This document shows positions 6,475 to 15,146 of a stretch of DNA of 64,000 nt, piece after piece. The first letter of the stretch is position 1. Every line of letters begins with the position of its first letter. The position numbers were made by a program, and so were the translations under genes. The notes under the pieces are model-generated. The model worked only from the letters and a program-made list of their open reading frames with translations. It was not told the DNA's origin and made no database searches. Source of the stretch: JBGTFE01 sp036403235 (GTDB lineage: Bacteria > Acidobacteriota > Blastocatellia > Pyrinomonadales > Pyrinomonadaceae); contig DASWRI010000083.1 of the NCBI GenBank assembly GCA_036403235.1, forward strand, positions 1 to 64,000, read 5' to 3'.

Positions 6475-9426
6475 ATGAAAAAGAGTGTAAATGAGAATGT
6501 TAAGTTTTTTGGCGCATTAGTCGTTTTGACGGGTTTGCTGGCTTCGTTGGTTTTCCCGTTTGAAATCAAAACTCAAGCCGCAGCGATTCAGACCGAATCT
6601 GAAACGCAGACGGTTTCGGATTCGTCGCAGAAGATTGACGCCGGTTACGGCAGAATGCCTTTGCTTTTTGAAATGAATAAAGGTCAGATAGACAAAGAAG
6701 CGAAGTTCGTCTCGCGCGGTGCGGGCTACACGCTTTATCTGGCGAAAACCGAAGCGGTTTTTCAACTGCAGACCGCAAAATTAAAATCAAAATCCGACGT
6801 TTTGAAAATGCGGTTTGCGGGCGCGAATAAAAATCCGCTGATTGCAGGAATCGACGAAGCGATAACGAAAACCAATTATTACACCGGCAAAAAGAAATTT
6901 GAAAACGTGGCGAACTACAAGCGAGCCAATTACAAAAATCTTTATGACGGAATCGACGCCGTTTTTTACGGCAGCGCGAATAACCAGCTCGAATACGACT
7001 TTGTGATTGCGCCAAATGCGGACGCAAATCAAATCAACTTAGATTTTGATGGCGCTGAAAACGTTTCCGTCGGCGAAGACGACAGTTTAATCGTCAAAAC
7101 CGAAAACACCGAACTCGTCCAGCAAAAACCTTTTGCTTATCAGGAAATCGACGGGCAAAAACGCGAAATCAGTTGTCAATGGTCGGTGGTTAAAGGTCAG
7201 TCGAAAAGCAACAAACAAGTGCAATTTGCACTCGGCGAATACGATAAATCGAAAACGCTCGTCATTGACCCGGCTCTGAGTTATTTAACTTATCTGGGCG
7301 GAAGCGGCAATGAGATTGCGACGGCTGTCAAGGTTGACCAGAATGGAAATGCTTTTGTTGCCGGTTCGAGCAATTCAATCAATTTTCCGGGTCCGAACCC
7401 GGGAAGCGGAAACATTAAGTTTGCGGCTTTTGTTTCAAAGATTTCGCCGGACGGACAAACCATTCTCTACACCACTTTTCTTGACGGCAGCGACGACGAC
7501 GGAGAACTGGATTTCAATGTCGGCGTAAAAAATCTTGACATTACCATAGACGCCGCCGGAAGCGCATATATTGCGGGCACAACCGAGTCGGACAATTTTC
7601 CGGTTACTCCCAACGCTTATCAAAGAAGTCGATACTGCAACCGTAATTTTGGTGCTTGTCTCTTTAATGAGGAAGGCTTCGTTACCAAACTGAATTCGCA
7701 GGGGACGATTGTTTTTTCGACATATCTCGGCGGCGGAAAAGGCGATTTTCTGCATTCTATTGCAGTTGATTCGGACGGAAAAGCTTATGTTGTGGGCGCG
7801 ACCTCTTCGGGTTTGACATTTCCGATGAAAAATCAATTTCAGTCAACGGGCGTTTTCGGCGGCTCCCTGGATGCGTTCCTGACGGTTTTCAACCCCGAAG
7901 GCAGCGATATTGTTTACTCGACGGGTTTGAGCGGAAACAGCACGGATGTGGCAAGCAAGGTCGCTTTGGATTCATCCAACAATGTCTATGTCGCCGGTTT
8001 TACGCCGTCCACTAATTTTCCGGTCAAAAACAGTTTTCAATCGGTGAATAACGGTGGAGACGACGCTTTTGTCGCTAAATTCAACACTTCTTTATCCGGC
8101 AATGCTTCGCTGATTTATTCGACTTATATCGGCGGCGCGGGAACGGACGACGCTTTCGGCATTGCCGTTGACGCAAGCGGGCAGGCTTATATTACAGGCG
8201 TTACCGGCTCGTTTAATTATCCGCTTCAAAACGCTTTTCGCTCGACTAATCAAATCAATGAAGCGTTTGTCACGGTTTTGAATTCAAGCGGAAACGCTCT
8301 GGTCAATTCCAGTTTTCTCGGCGGCGGGAATCAAGACGAGGGCAGAGATATTACGCTCGGCAACGGCGGCTTGATTTATGTCACCGGAAACACGCTTTCG
8401 ACCGATACGGACGGTTTTCCGACCGCGCTGCCTTTTCAAGCCGCAAACGCGGGCAATCGCGATGCATTTGTCACCAAGCTCAAATTCGGCACGGGCATTA
8501 TTTCGTCGAGCTTTCTCGGCGGCAGTGGCGATGATTTCGGCGAGGGAATAGATGTTCGCGGAAATCTGATTTATGTCGCCGGAACTACAAATTCAAATAA
8601 TCTGGCAACGACGAGCGGAGTTGTGCAGCCGAATCCGGGCGCAGGCAACAGTAACGCTACCGACGGCTTCGTCGCAAAAATACTTGATACGGCGGTCGAT
8701 TCAGTCGGCGTTTTCCGCCCGCAATCAACCTTTATTCTGACGCAGACAACGACAAGCGTCATCGCTCAAACCGCGCTTTCCACGTCCGCGCTTGCCGGGC
8801 AAAAAGGCATTTCGGGCGATTTCGACGGCGACGGAATGACAACCCTCGGCTCGTTCACGAACGGAACGTGGAAAATTCGCAATTCCCTTGTTACAGCCGT
8901 TGTCCTCGGGCAGCCTATCGGCGTTAGAACCATCACGTTCGGCGCGGGAAATGATTTGCCTGTCGTCGGCGACTGGAACGGCGACGGTATCGACACGCCC
9001 GGCGTTTTTCGTCCGAGCACCGGTCAATTTACTTTGACTAATTCGACCAGCGATACTCCGTCGTTTATTCTCGGCACAAAAGTCAATTTCGGTCTGGCAG
9101 GCGATTTACCGATTGCGGGCGATTGGGACGGCGACGGAAAAGATTCGATTGCGGTCTTTCGTCCGAGCACCGGCGAAACATTTTTCACTAATCAAATCAC
9201 GCAGAATCCGCCGATTGATTTTGTCGCTTTTATCGGAATCAACGGAGATTTACCGATTGCCGGAGATTGGAACGGCGACGGCAAAGATTCGCTCGGTTTA
9301 TCGCGGCCTTCGACGACCGAATTTTTCCTTTCTGATGACAACGTCAATCTTCGTCCGATATTTCTTTTCGGACAAATTGGCGACCAGCCGCTCGTCGGCG
9401 ATTGGGACGGAAAACCGAATCAGTAA
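6475..9426 (+). CDS. Secreted SBBP-type beta-propeller protein with C-terminal FG-GAP-like repeats
   Basis: 983 residues with a signal peptide to about residue 37. Residues 55-265 form the N-terminal domain usually found ahead of SBBP repeats (MPLLFEMNKGQID, FVSRGAGYTLYL, YDGIDAVFYGS, LEYDFVIAPNAD). Residues 265-745 carry SBBP repeats of about 60-70 residues built on TYLGGSGNE, AVDSDGKAYVVGAT, SNFPVK and DAFVAKFN. Residues 770-983 hold repeats with GDFDGDG, GDWNGDG and FRPSTG, like those of the 5047 protein. It has no cell-wall anchor. It is likely an exported surface or adhesive protein. It follows its own 11-bp array. Confidence 0.9.
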   Translation: MKKSVNENVKFFGALVVLTGLLASLVFPFEIKTQAAAIQTESETQTVSDSSQKIDAGYGRMPLLFEMNKGQIDKEAKFVSRGAGYTLYLAKTEAVFQLQTAKLKSKSDVLKMRFAGANKNPLIAGIDEAITKTNYYTGKKKFENVANYKRANYKNLYDGIDAVFYGSANNQLEYDFVIAPNADANQINLDFDGAENVSVGEDDSLIVKTENTELVQQKPFAYQEIDGQKREISCQWSVVKGQSKSNKQVQFALGEYDKSKTLVIDPALSYLTYLGGSGNEIATAVKVDQNGNAFVAGSSNSINFPGPNPGSGNIKFAAFVSKISPDGQTILYTTFLDGSDDDGELDFNVGVKNLDITIDAAGSAYIAGTTESDNFPVTPNAYQRSRYCNRNFGACLFNEEGFVTKLNSQGTIVFSTYLGGGKGDFLHSIAVDSDGKAYVVGATSSGLTFPMKNQFQSTGVFGGSLDAFLTVFNPEGSDIVYSTGLSGNSTDVASKVALDSSNNVYVAGFTPSTNFPVKNSFQSVNNGGDDAFVAKFNTSLSGNASLIYSTYIGGAGTDDAFGIAVDASGQAYITGVTGSFNYPLQNAFRSTNQINEAFVTVLNSSGNALVNSSFLGGGNQDEGRDITLGNGGLIYVTGNTLSTDTDGFPTALPFQAANAGNRDAFVTKLKFGTGIISSSFLGGSGDDFGEGIDVRGNLIYVAGTTNSNNLATTSGVVQPNPGAGNSNATDGFVAKILDTAVDSVGVFRPQSTFILTQTTTSVIAQTALSTSALAGQKGISGDFDGDGMTTLGSFTNGTWKIRNSLVTAVVLGQPIGVRTITFGAGNDLPVVGDWNGDGIDTPGVFRPSTGQFTLTNSTSDTPSFILGTKVNFGLAGDLPIAGDWDGDGKDSIAVFRPSTGETFFTNQITQNPPIDFVAFIGINGDLPIAGDWNGDGKDSLGLSRPSTTEFFLSDDNVNLRPIFLFGQIGDQPLVGDWDGKPNQ

Positions 9427-9430
9427 GGAA

Positions 9431-9503
9431 TGAAGGCAAAAAGATGAGGGGTGAATAAGAAAATAAAATCCTATTCATCCCTCATCTCTCATCCTTCTGC
9501 CCT
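9431..9503. repeat. Inverted repeat between convergent genes
   Basis: The left arm (9431-9458, GAAGGCAAAAAGATGAGGGG then TGAATA) pairs with the right arm (9472-9503, TATTCATCCCTCATC...CTTCTGCC). It ends just before the TonB receptor stop codon at 9505-9507 and could also serve as a terminator on both strands. Confidence 0.75.
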
Positions 9504-9504
9504 T

Positions 9505-11700
9505 CTAAAAGAATCTGACCGTGTAGCTGAACCGGACGCCGCGCCCGATGCCGGGCGAGATGTCCTTGATAAAGGAAAGATGATTGAAATAGAGCTGGTT
9601 CGTCAGGTTGAAAGCGTTTACCGTAAAAATATTGGTGTAACGCTTGGCCGGAATGATATACGTGCCCGCCAGATTGACGACGCCGTAACCGGACGTCGGA
9701 GTTTCGTTGGTAAAAACTTTGTCCTGCCCGGCCGTCAAAACCCATTCGGGACGGACGCTTAACTCCTTGTAGTGAAAATCAAGCCCGAGCCGCGCTCGAA
9801 AAGGCGGAATGCGCGGCAGATTCAAACCAGATTTCAATTTGGCGTTGACGTAATCAACGCCGCCGACCAGATTCAGATATTTGTGCGCGGTGTAGTCGAT
9901 TGTCGCTTCCGTTCCGAAATAACGGCTGTCGCCCTGCAAATAACGCGCAATCGGAAACCCGCTTCCGGCGTCAATATTGCCCGTCGGCGCGAGAAAGACG
10001 TAGTTTTTCAAATCGTAATAATAAAAATTTATCTCGCCGCGCAGCCGGTTGCTTTGCTGTCGGAGCGACAAATCAAGGCCGTCGCTGATTTCGGCTTTCA
10101 AATTCGGATTGCCGATTTCAAAAGAAAGCGAGCCGTCGTGCGGGCCGTTGTTGTACAGCTCTTCGAGCGCGGGCGTGCGGTAACCGTGCGAGTAGTTCGC
10201 GACAAACGCGCCGGTTTTCCAGAGCTTGGCGCGCATTCCGAGAGCGCCGGAAAGCCCTGTAAAATCGCGCTTAATCAAGCTCGTATCGGTCGGGCGATAA
10301 CGATTGTTCTCGACGCGCGCGCCGAATTGGAACGTGAATCGGTCGAGCGTGATTTCTTCGAGCCCGAAAACTGAAAACGACTTTTGCGTCACCAATCCCG
10401 GAATTAATACTTCCGTGCCGACGGTTTGAAACTTGCGCTGGAAGCCTTCGAAACCGAAGCGTCCCGTCAGTTTGCCGTATTTTTTCTGGTCAAAAATCGT
10501 TCGATACGAAGAGACGCGATTGCGAAAAGTCGTCCCGACTTCCCCGTCGGCCAGCTCCTGATGACGATAATTGCTCGCGTCCAGAGTTACTTTGACGCCC
10601 GTGACGAACGAATCGAGGTCGCGGAAACCGCCGTTAAAGCGAAAATCGCCGCGCCAGACGCGCAAGCTTCTCAGTTCCGAACCCGGATCGTGAAAATCAA
10701 ACGGTATGCCGTAGCGGCTTTGATAAAAACTGTATGTTCCGTTGGCGAAAAACTTTTTATCGTAAAAACCGAGACCACCCGTCCCGTCGGCGCTGCGCGT
10801 AAACGTGTTGCGGACTTTTCCGAAATCGCCGCCCGCCGAGTAATCGCCCGAACGCGCGCCGCTTCCGTTCGACCAGAACATCCATTTTCCGACGCCGTAT
10901 TCGCCGCCGCCGCTGACGCTGGCCTGATTGCTGTTGGTCGAGCCGAGCGCGGAAAAATAGCCGCGCAGACCTTTTTGCGCGTTTTCGTCGTGTCCGCTGA
11001 TGGCATTGACGACGCCGCCGATGGCGTTGCTTCCGTAAAGCAGCGTCGCCGGGCCTTTGACGACCTCGATGCGCTCGACTGCCAAAACGTCGACCGGCTC
11101 GGCGTGGTCGCCCGACTGCGATGCGAGCGAGCCGACCGAAACGCCGTCCGTCGTAATTTTTACGCGGTCGCCGTCAAAACCGCGAATAACCGGGCGCGAA
11201 TTGCCCGCGCCGTTCGTCCGATTCGTAACGCCCGCCTGGTTGCCAACGGCGTCGCCCAAACCAACGCCGGGACGCTCCAGAATCGAGGTTGCGTCGACGG
11301 TGCTGGTCGTCTGAATCGCTTCAAAAGTAGATTGTTCCGTCCCGGAAGCCGTCACGGTGACCTGTTCCTTAAAGCCCGCAATCTGTATCTGGAAATCAAT
11401 CGCCGCCAACGCCGCACCCGCCGCCAAATCGACGGTTTTGGACGTGTCGCCGAAGCCTTCCTGGTGCGCCGTAATCGTGTATCGACCGGCGGGAATGTTT
11501 GCAAATTCGTAAGCGCCGTTTTCGTCGGTGACTACCGTCTGTTTGAGCTGCACGATTTGGACGGTCGCGCCGCCCATCGGCGAGTTATTGTCGCCGTAGA
11601 AAACCTTGCCCGAAATTTTGCCGTTTGTCTGGGCAAAAATCGCCGTTGAAAAAACGAATAAAAGTGCCGTCAGAGAGAGTAATTTTTTTATATGACTCAT
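9505..11700 (-). CDS. TonB-dependent outer-membrane receptor
   Basis: 731 residues with a signal peptide (1-23, ending FAQ). Residues 27-105 are a carboxypeptidase-regulatory-like domain (GKISGKVFYGDNNSPMGGAT, ENGAYEFANIPAGRYTI). The plug is at about 125-235 with SRPVIRGFDGDRVKITTDGV and ERIEVVKGPATLLYGSNAIGG, then a beta barrel ends in an aromatic residue (VRFSYTVRFF). The segment SGDHAEPVDVLAVERIEV resembles the ZnuD-like branch of receptors, which take up zinc or haem, but the substrate cannot be fixed from this. No TonB/ExbBD genes are nearby. Confidence 0.93.
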   Translation of the reverse strand: MSHIKKLLSLTALLFVFSTAIFAQTNGKISGKVFYGDNNSPMGGATVQIVQLKQTVVTDENGAYEFANIPAGRYTITAHQEGFGDTSKTVDLAAGAALAAIDFQIQIAGFKEQVTVTASGTEQSTFEAIQTTSTVDATSILERPGVGLGDAVGNQAGVTNRTNGAGNSRPVIRGFDGDRVKITTDGVSVGSLASQSGDHAEPVDVLAVERIEVVKGPATLLYGSNAIGGVVNAISGHDENAQKGLRGYFSALGSTNSNQASVSGGGEYGVGKWMFWSNGSGARSGDYSAGGDFGKVRNTFTRSADGTGGLGFYDKKFFANGTYSFYQSRYGIPFDFHDPGSELRSLRVWRGDFRFNGGFRDLDSFVTGVKVTLDASNYRHQELADGEVGTTFRNRVSSYRTIFDQKKYGKLTGRFGFEGFQRKFQTVGTEVLIPGLVTQKSFSVFGLEEITLDRFTFQFGARVENNRYRPTDTSLIKRDFTGLSGALGMRAKLWKTGAFVANYSHGYRTPALEELYNNGPHDGSLSFEIGNPNLKAEISDGLDLSLRQQSNRLRGEINFYYYDLKNYVFLAPTGNIDAGSGFPIARYLQGDSRYFGTEATIDYTAHKYLNLVGGVDYVNAKLKSGLNLPRIPPFRARLGLDFHYKELSVRPEWVLTAGQDKVFTNETPTSGYGVVNLAGTYIIPAKRYTNIFTVNAFNLTNQLYFNHLSFIKDISPGIGRGVRFSYTVRFF

Positions 11701-12148
11701 AGTGTCCTTGCTAAAAATAAATGCCGCGATAGTAAATAAAAAAGTTTATATGCCGGGCGAAGCAAAGACTATAAGTTTTTAATGAATGGTCGAAAACGGG
11801 AAATGAATGGATTTTTTCAGCTATATTTTGATTTCGGACGATAGTCAAAAAATCCGATTGCAACTCTCCTTTTCTTTAATTGCGCCAGTTCCCTTCTTCA
11901 ATTGTCACCAGCTTCAGCCGGTGGTTCATTTTCAAGAAAAGAGAGACGGCTTTAGCCGAATTTCTGTGAAATAAAAAATCCTTTCGGCTTTAGCCAAAGT
12001 TTAGCTAAAACAAAAAGGATGATTGATTTTTTATTAAATTCGGCTAAAGCCGCTTCTTTTCCTTAATCCTGTCCACTAGCTTCAGCTAGCGACTATTTAT
12101 AAAAAGCTAGTAGCGATTTATAAACACTTTTCTCAATTACAGCTAAAA
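11701..12148. other. Intergenic region dominated by GCTTTAGCC repeats
   Basis: 448 bp without a gene. The right two thirds are the nested repeat element described at 11,908-12,090. The left part is AT-rich and should carry the TonB receptor promoter. No metal-regulator box is clear. Confidence 0.6.
11908..12090. repeat. Nested inverted repeat with GGCTTTAGCC cores
   Basis: CGGCTTTAGCCGAATTT at 11,947-11,963 pairs with AAATTCGGCTAAAGCCG at 12,037-12,053, with flanking AAGAAAAG/CTTCTTTTCC extending the stem. Inside, ATAAAAAATCCTTTC and a further CGGCTTTAGCC face AAAAGGATGATTGATTTTTTAT. CAGCTTCAGCCGGTG and CTAGCTTCAGCTAGC sit outside. The layout resembles REP-type or MITE-like elements. No transposase is in the window. 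Confidence 0.7.
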
Positions 12149-12928
12149 CTACAATTTGAGAAGCCGCTCGCGCAAAAGTTTTGACTGCTGGCGGCTCGAA
12201 TCGATTTCCTGACCGTTTTTCAGCAAAACCGTGTAAGTTCCGCCGGGCATCTGGCTGATTTTCGAAATCATCTCCAGATTAACGAGCGCGCTGCGCGAAA
12301 GCCGCACAAACTTGTCGGGCGCAAGGCGCGACTCCAAATCCTTCAGCCGATGGTTGATGACAAATCTTTTGTTTTGCGTAGTTGTGATAAAAAGCAGCTC
12401 GCCGTCGGCGACGACCGAGACAATCTCGGAAACGGGAATCAGCAAAATTTCCTCGCCGCGCCTGACCGGAATTCTTTCGAGAAACCGCGGGCGAACAATT
12501 TCCGCGTAGCTTTCAGCCGCTTTTTTTAGCTTTTCCGTCTCCGCCGCGCGAAAATCCGTCTGTTCGAGACGCCCGGAAGCGCGCTTCAGAGTTTCCCTGA
12601 GGCGCGATTTTTCAATCGGTTTGAGCAAATAATCAATCGCGCTGACCTCAAATGCCTGCACCGCGTATTCGTCGTAAGCGGTGACGAATGCGACGAGCGG
12701 CATCTCGGATTTTCCGAGCATTTTAACGACTTCAAGACCGGTAATTTCGGGCATCTGCAAATCGAGCAGAGCCAAATCCGGCTTTTCCCGTTTTATTATT
12801 TCGATTGCTTCCGCGCCGTTTTCCGCTTCGCCGACGATTTCCACGTCTTCAAATTCCTGCAAAATCGCCTTCAAAAAAGACCGCGCCGGACGCTCGTCAT
12901 CGGCAATAACAACTCGAAGTTTGTTCAT
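12149..12928 (-). CDS. LytTR-family response regulator
   Basis: 259 residues from ATG 12,928. A longer frame from a TTG at 12,943 lies in a repeat arm and is unlikely. Residues 1-118 are a receiver domain (acidic pair D10-D11, phospho-acceptor D56 in LALLDLQMP, T/K switch VTAYDEYAVQAF and LLKPI). Residues 150-259 are a LytTR DNA-binding domain (EEILLIPVSEIVSVVADGELL, FVRLSRSALVNLEMI). It is the partner of the LytS-like kinase immediately upstream (13,004-14,911), so the pair forms one operon with a repeat between them. It controls targets not identifiable here. Confidence 0.93.
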   Translation of the reverse strand: MNKLRVVIADDERPARSFLKAILQEFEDVEIVGEAENGAEAIEIIKREKPDLALLDLQMPEITGLEVVKMLGKSEMPLVAFVTAYDEYAVQAFEVSAIDYLLKPIEKSRLRETLKRASGRLEQTDFRAAETEKLKKAAESYAEIVRPRFLERIPVRRGEEILLIPVSEIVSVVADGELLFITTTQNKRFVINHRLKDLESRLAPDKFVRLSRSALVNLEMISKISQMPGGTYTVLLKNGQEIDSSRQQSKLLRERLLKL

Positions 12929-12934
12929 AAATAA

Positions 12935-13035
12935 TTTCACCAAAGAGGCACGCAGACACAGAGATTTTTTAAAATTTATTCCGCCTATACTGTTCCTACT
13001 GATTTAATTTCCTCTGTGTCTCTGTGTCTCGGCAA
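12935..13035. repeat. CAGAG-family inverted repeat between kinase and regulator
   Basis: The left arm 12,935-12,965 (TTTCACCAAAGAGGC...GACACAGAGATT) faces the right arm 13,011-13,035 (CCTCTGTGTCTCTGTGTCTC). The right arm is inside the kinase gene and encodes its C-terminal AETQRHRGN. Confidence 0.85.
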
Positions 13036-14911
13036 TAAACCCCGCGCCCGAAATCGGGAACTTTATCTCGGCGGTCGTTCCTTTTCCCGTTTCGCTTTTT
13101 ATTTCGAGACTGGCCGTTTTGCCGTAATACGAACGCAGGCGCTGCTCGATGTTGTTCAGGCCGAGACCGCTTTCGCGCGCTTCGGTCAGTGCTTTTTCGC
13201 TGACGCCCGCGCCCGAATCGAAAACGCTCAATCGCAAAAAAACCGTGTCCTTTTCGTTTTCCAGCTTCGCCTTGATGCAAACTTCGCCGCCCGATTTTGC
13301 TTTTGAAATGCCGTGTTTTATCGCGTTTTCGACGAGCGGCTGCAAAATCAGGGCCGGAACGCGCGTTTTTTGCAAATCTCGCGGCACTTCGATTTTTACA
13401 CTGAGGCGTTCTTCAAACCGCGCTTTTTCGATTTCCAGATAATTTTCGATTAAATTTATTTCCTCACCGAGCGTCGAAAACTCGCCGCCCGCGCGCAAAA
13501 TGCCGCGCAGAAGCTGCGTCAGTTTCATCAAGGTCGAAAACGCTTTTTCCGGCGCGGTCTGAATCAGATAGCCGATTGTCGTCAGCGCGTTAAAAAGAAA
13601 ATGCGGGTTGATTTGCGCGCGCAGAGCGCGAAGCTGCGCCTCGGTCGCGAGCTTTGAAAATTGCTGCGCGCGGATTTCCTGCGCGTATCTTTCGTCTTCG
13701 GCGCGCAAATTGTCGATGCGCCGCGCCGCCAGCAGCGCGACGGCTTCGAGCATCTGAATCTCGTCCGAGAGCAACTTGCGCCCGCCCGCAAAATCGCCGA
13801 GATGAATTTCGTAAAACGGCGTTTCGGCCGCCGGCACAAAAATCTCCGCGCTGACCGATGAAAAATTTACTGCCGGCAGCGTCGTGTCGCTTTCCAGAAT
13901 TTCCGTCCAGCTTACCTTTTTCGCCGTCAGCGCGGCGGCTAGTTTATCGCAAACCTCTTCCAAAACAGCTTTTACGCCGCCGGATTTTTCGATTGAGCGC
14001 GCGATTTCCGTTTGCAGCTCTTCGTAATTTGCGCGCCGCAGAATGATTTTATCGACGAGCCAGACGGCGAATTTGTGCAAGTTTGGGTAAGCGAGCGCCG
14101 TCGCTATCCAGAGTGCGAGCACGATGACCGCCGCCTGCACATCGTTGCGGTCGTGCGTTTCGTGCCACGCGAGCAGCGGGACGGCGACGTAAACATACAA
14201 ACCAAAGGCAAGCGAAGCCAGAAGCAGCAGCGATAAAGCGCGTTTGAGAAACAAATCGGCAAACGCGAAACGATAATCCTGAAGCAGAATCGCGAGCGCC
14301 AGCGGCAAGGACGATTGATGCGCGACGAGCTCGACGAGCCACGAATTTTCTTCGGCCTGCGAGCTTAAATGAAGCGCCGAAACGGCGAAAATCAGCAGAG
14401 CCGTAATCCAAACCGCTTTTTTTTCCAATCGCTGGCGAAAAGCCAGAATCAGCAAGCTGACCAGCAGCGCGAGCGAGCCGAACGTTAAAAATCGGAGAGC
14501 CAAATCCGACGGCGCTTTCGCCGCAAAAATTGCCGATTGAAAATGCAGCAGGCTGGCAAAAATGCTCAGGGCGTAAGCCGCCAGCGTGAGCCATCGCAAA
14601 TTTAAGTTTTCCGAATTTTTCCAGGCCGAATGAACGACGACCGGCGGCAGAAATCCGAGCGCCGAATAAGAAACGGCCAGCAAAACCGGCGAAACTTCGA
14701 CCGCGCTGAAATCTTTCCAGATAAACACGAAAAGCTCGCCGATGTTCCACAAAAAACCCAGAACGGAGGTCGTCAAAAGCAGAAAATCAAACGAAAATCT
14801 TCTTTTCGTGCGCCGGTGCCGCACCGTCATCGCAAACAGCAAAACGTAAAGCATGACGCCGACCGTGAAGCCGAGCAGATTTACGAGCGATGCCGGATTA
14901 AACGTGTTCAT
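13004..14911 (-). CDS. LytS-type sensor histidine kinase, multi-pass membrane protein
   Basis: 635 residues. About eight hydrophobic segments fill residues 8-290, then a GAF-like soluble region (300-415), a short coiled coil, and a His_kinase domain with His437 in QINPHFLFNALTTIGYL. The ATPase domain shows LIQPLVENAIKHG (N box) and DSGAGVSEKAL and GLGLNNIEQRL (G boxes). This class autophosphorylates and passes phosphate to LytTR regulators such as the next gene. The last nine residues (AETQRHRGN) come from a repeat arm, so the ancestral protein probably ended near the ATPase fold at EIKFPISG. Confidence 0.93.
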   Translation of the reverse strand: MNTFNPASLVNLLGFTVGVMLYVLLFAMTVRHRRTKRRFSFDFLLLTTSVLGFLWNIGELFVFIWKDFSAVEVSPVLLAVSYSALGFLPPVVVHSAWKNSENLNLRWLTLAAYALSIFASLLHFQSAIFAAKAPSDLALRFLTFGSLALLVSLLILAFRQRLEKKAVWITALLIFAVSALHLSSQAEENSWLVELVAHQSSLPLALAILLQDYRFAFADLFLKRALSLLLLASLAFGLYVYVAVPLLAWHETHDRNDVQAAVIVLALWIATALAYPNLHKFAVWLVDKIILRRANYEELQTEIARSIEKSGGVKAVLEEVCDKLAAALTAKKVSWTEILESDTTLPAVNFSSVSAEIFVPAAETPFYEIHLGDFAGGRKLLSDEIQMLEAVALLAARRIDNLRAEDERYAQEIRAQQFSKLATEAQLRALRAQINPHFLFNALTTIGYLIQTAPEKAFSTLMKLTQLLRGILRAGGEFSTLGEEINLIENYLEIEKARFEERLSVKIEVPRDLQKTRVPALILQPLVENAIKHGISKAKSGGEVCIKAKLENEKDTVFLRLSVFDSGAGVSEKALTEARESGLGLNNIEQRLRSYYGKTASLEIKSETGKGTTAEIKFPISGAGFIAETQRHRGN

Positions 14912-14976
14912 TAAGAAAATTAAAGCACGAAACTTTGCCGAGCGAAACCGCGTAAGGAAAAGAAAAGGAGAAATTT

Positions 14977-15111
14977 ATGGAAGACAAGAAACTAAAGAAA
15001 AAACTGAGTAAAATTCCCGACGTAGACAAAAACGGCGACCCGATTTACAAAATCGACGTCGATTTCGGCAAAAAACACGAAACGCCGAAAAAATCCGAAA
15101 AGAAAGATTAA
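14977..15111 (+). CDS. 44-residue highly charged protein, unrecognised
   Basis: ATG 14,977 follows a good Shine-Dalgarno (AAAAGGAG, 14,963-14,970) at 6 bp. The product begins MEDKKLKKKLSKIPDVDKNG and ends PKKSEKKD, with lysine and aspartate/glutamate making up about half of it. The middle part (GDPIYKIDVDFGKKH) could be a short beta hairpin. It stands between a divergent kinase gene and a convergent thioredoxin gene. No homologue comes to mind. Codon use and ribosome site support translation, so I call it despite its size. Confidence 0.6.
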   Translation: MEDKKLKKKLSKIPDVDKNGDPIYKIDVDFGKKHETPKKSEKKD

Positions 15112-15146
15112 TCGAAACACGAAAATCGCGTGGCGACCATTTTGAT

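Noticed and set aside
10426..11649. 407-codon plus-strand frame opposite the TonB receptor
   Set aside because: It is antisense to a gene with clear TonB-receptor motifs; the product is Arg/Ala-rich with no recognisable fold and arises from codon bias on the other strand.
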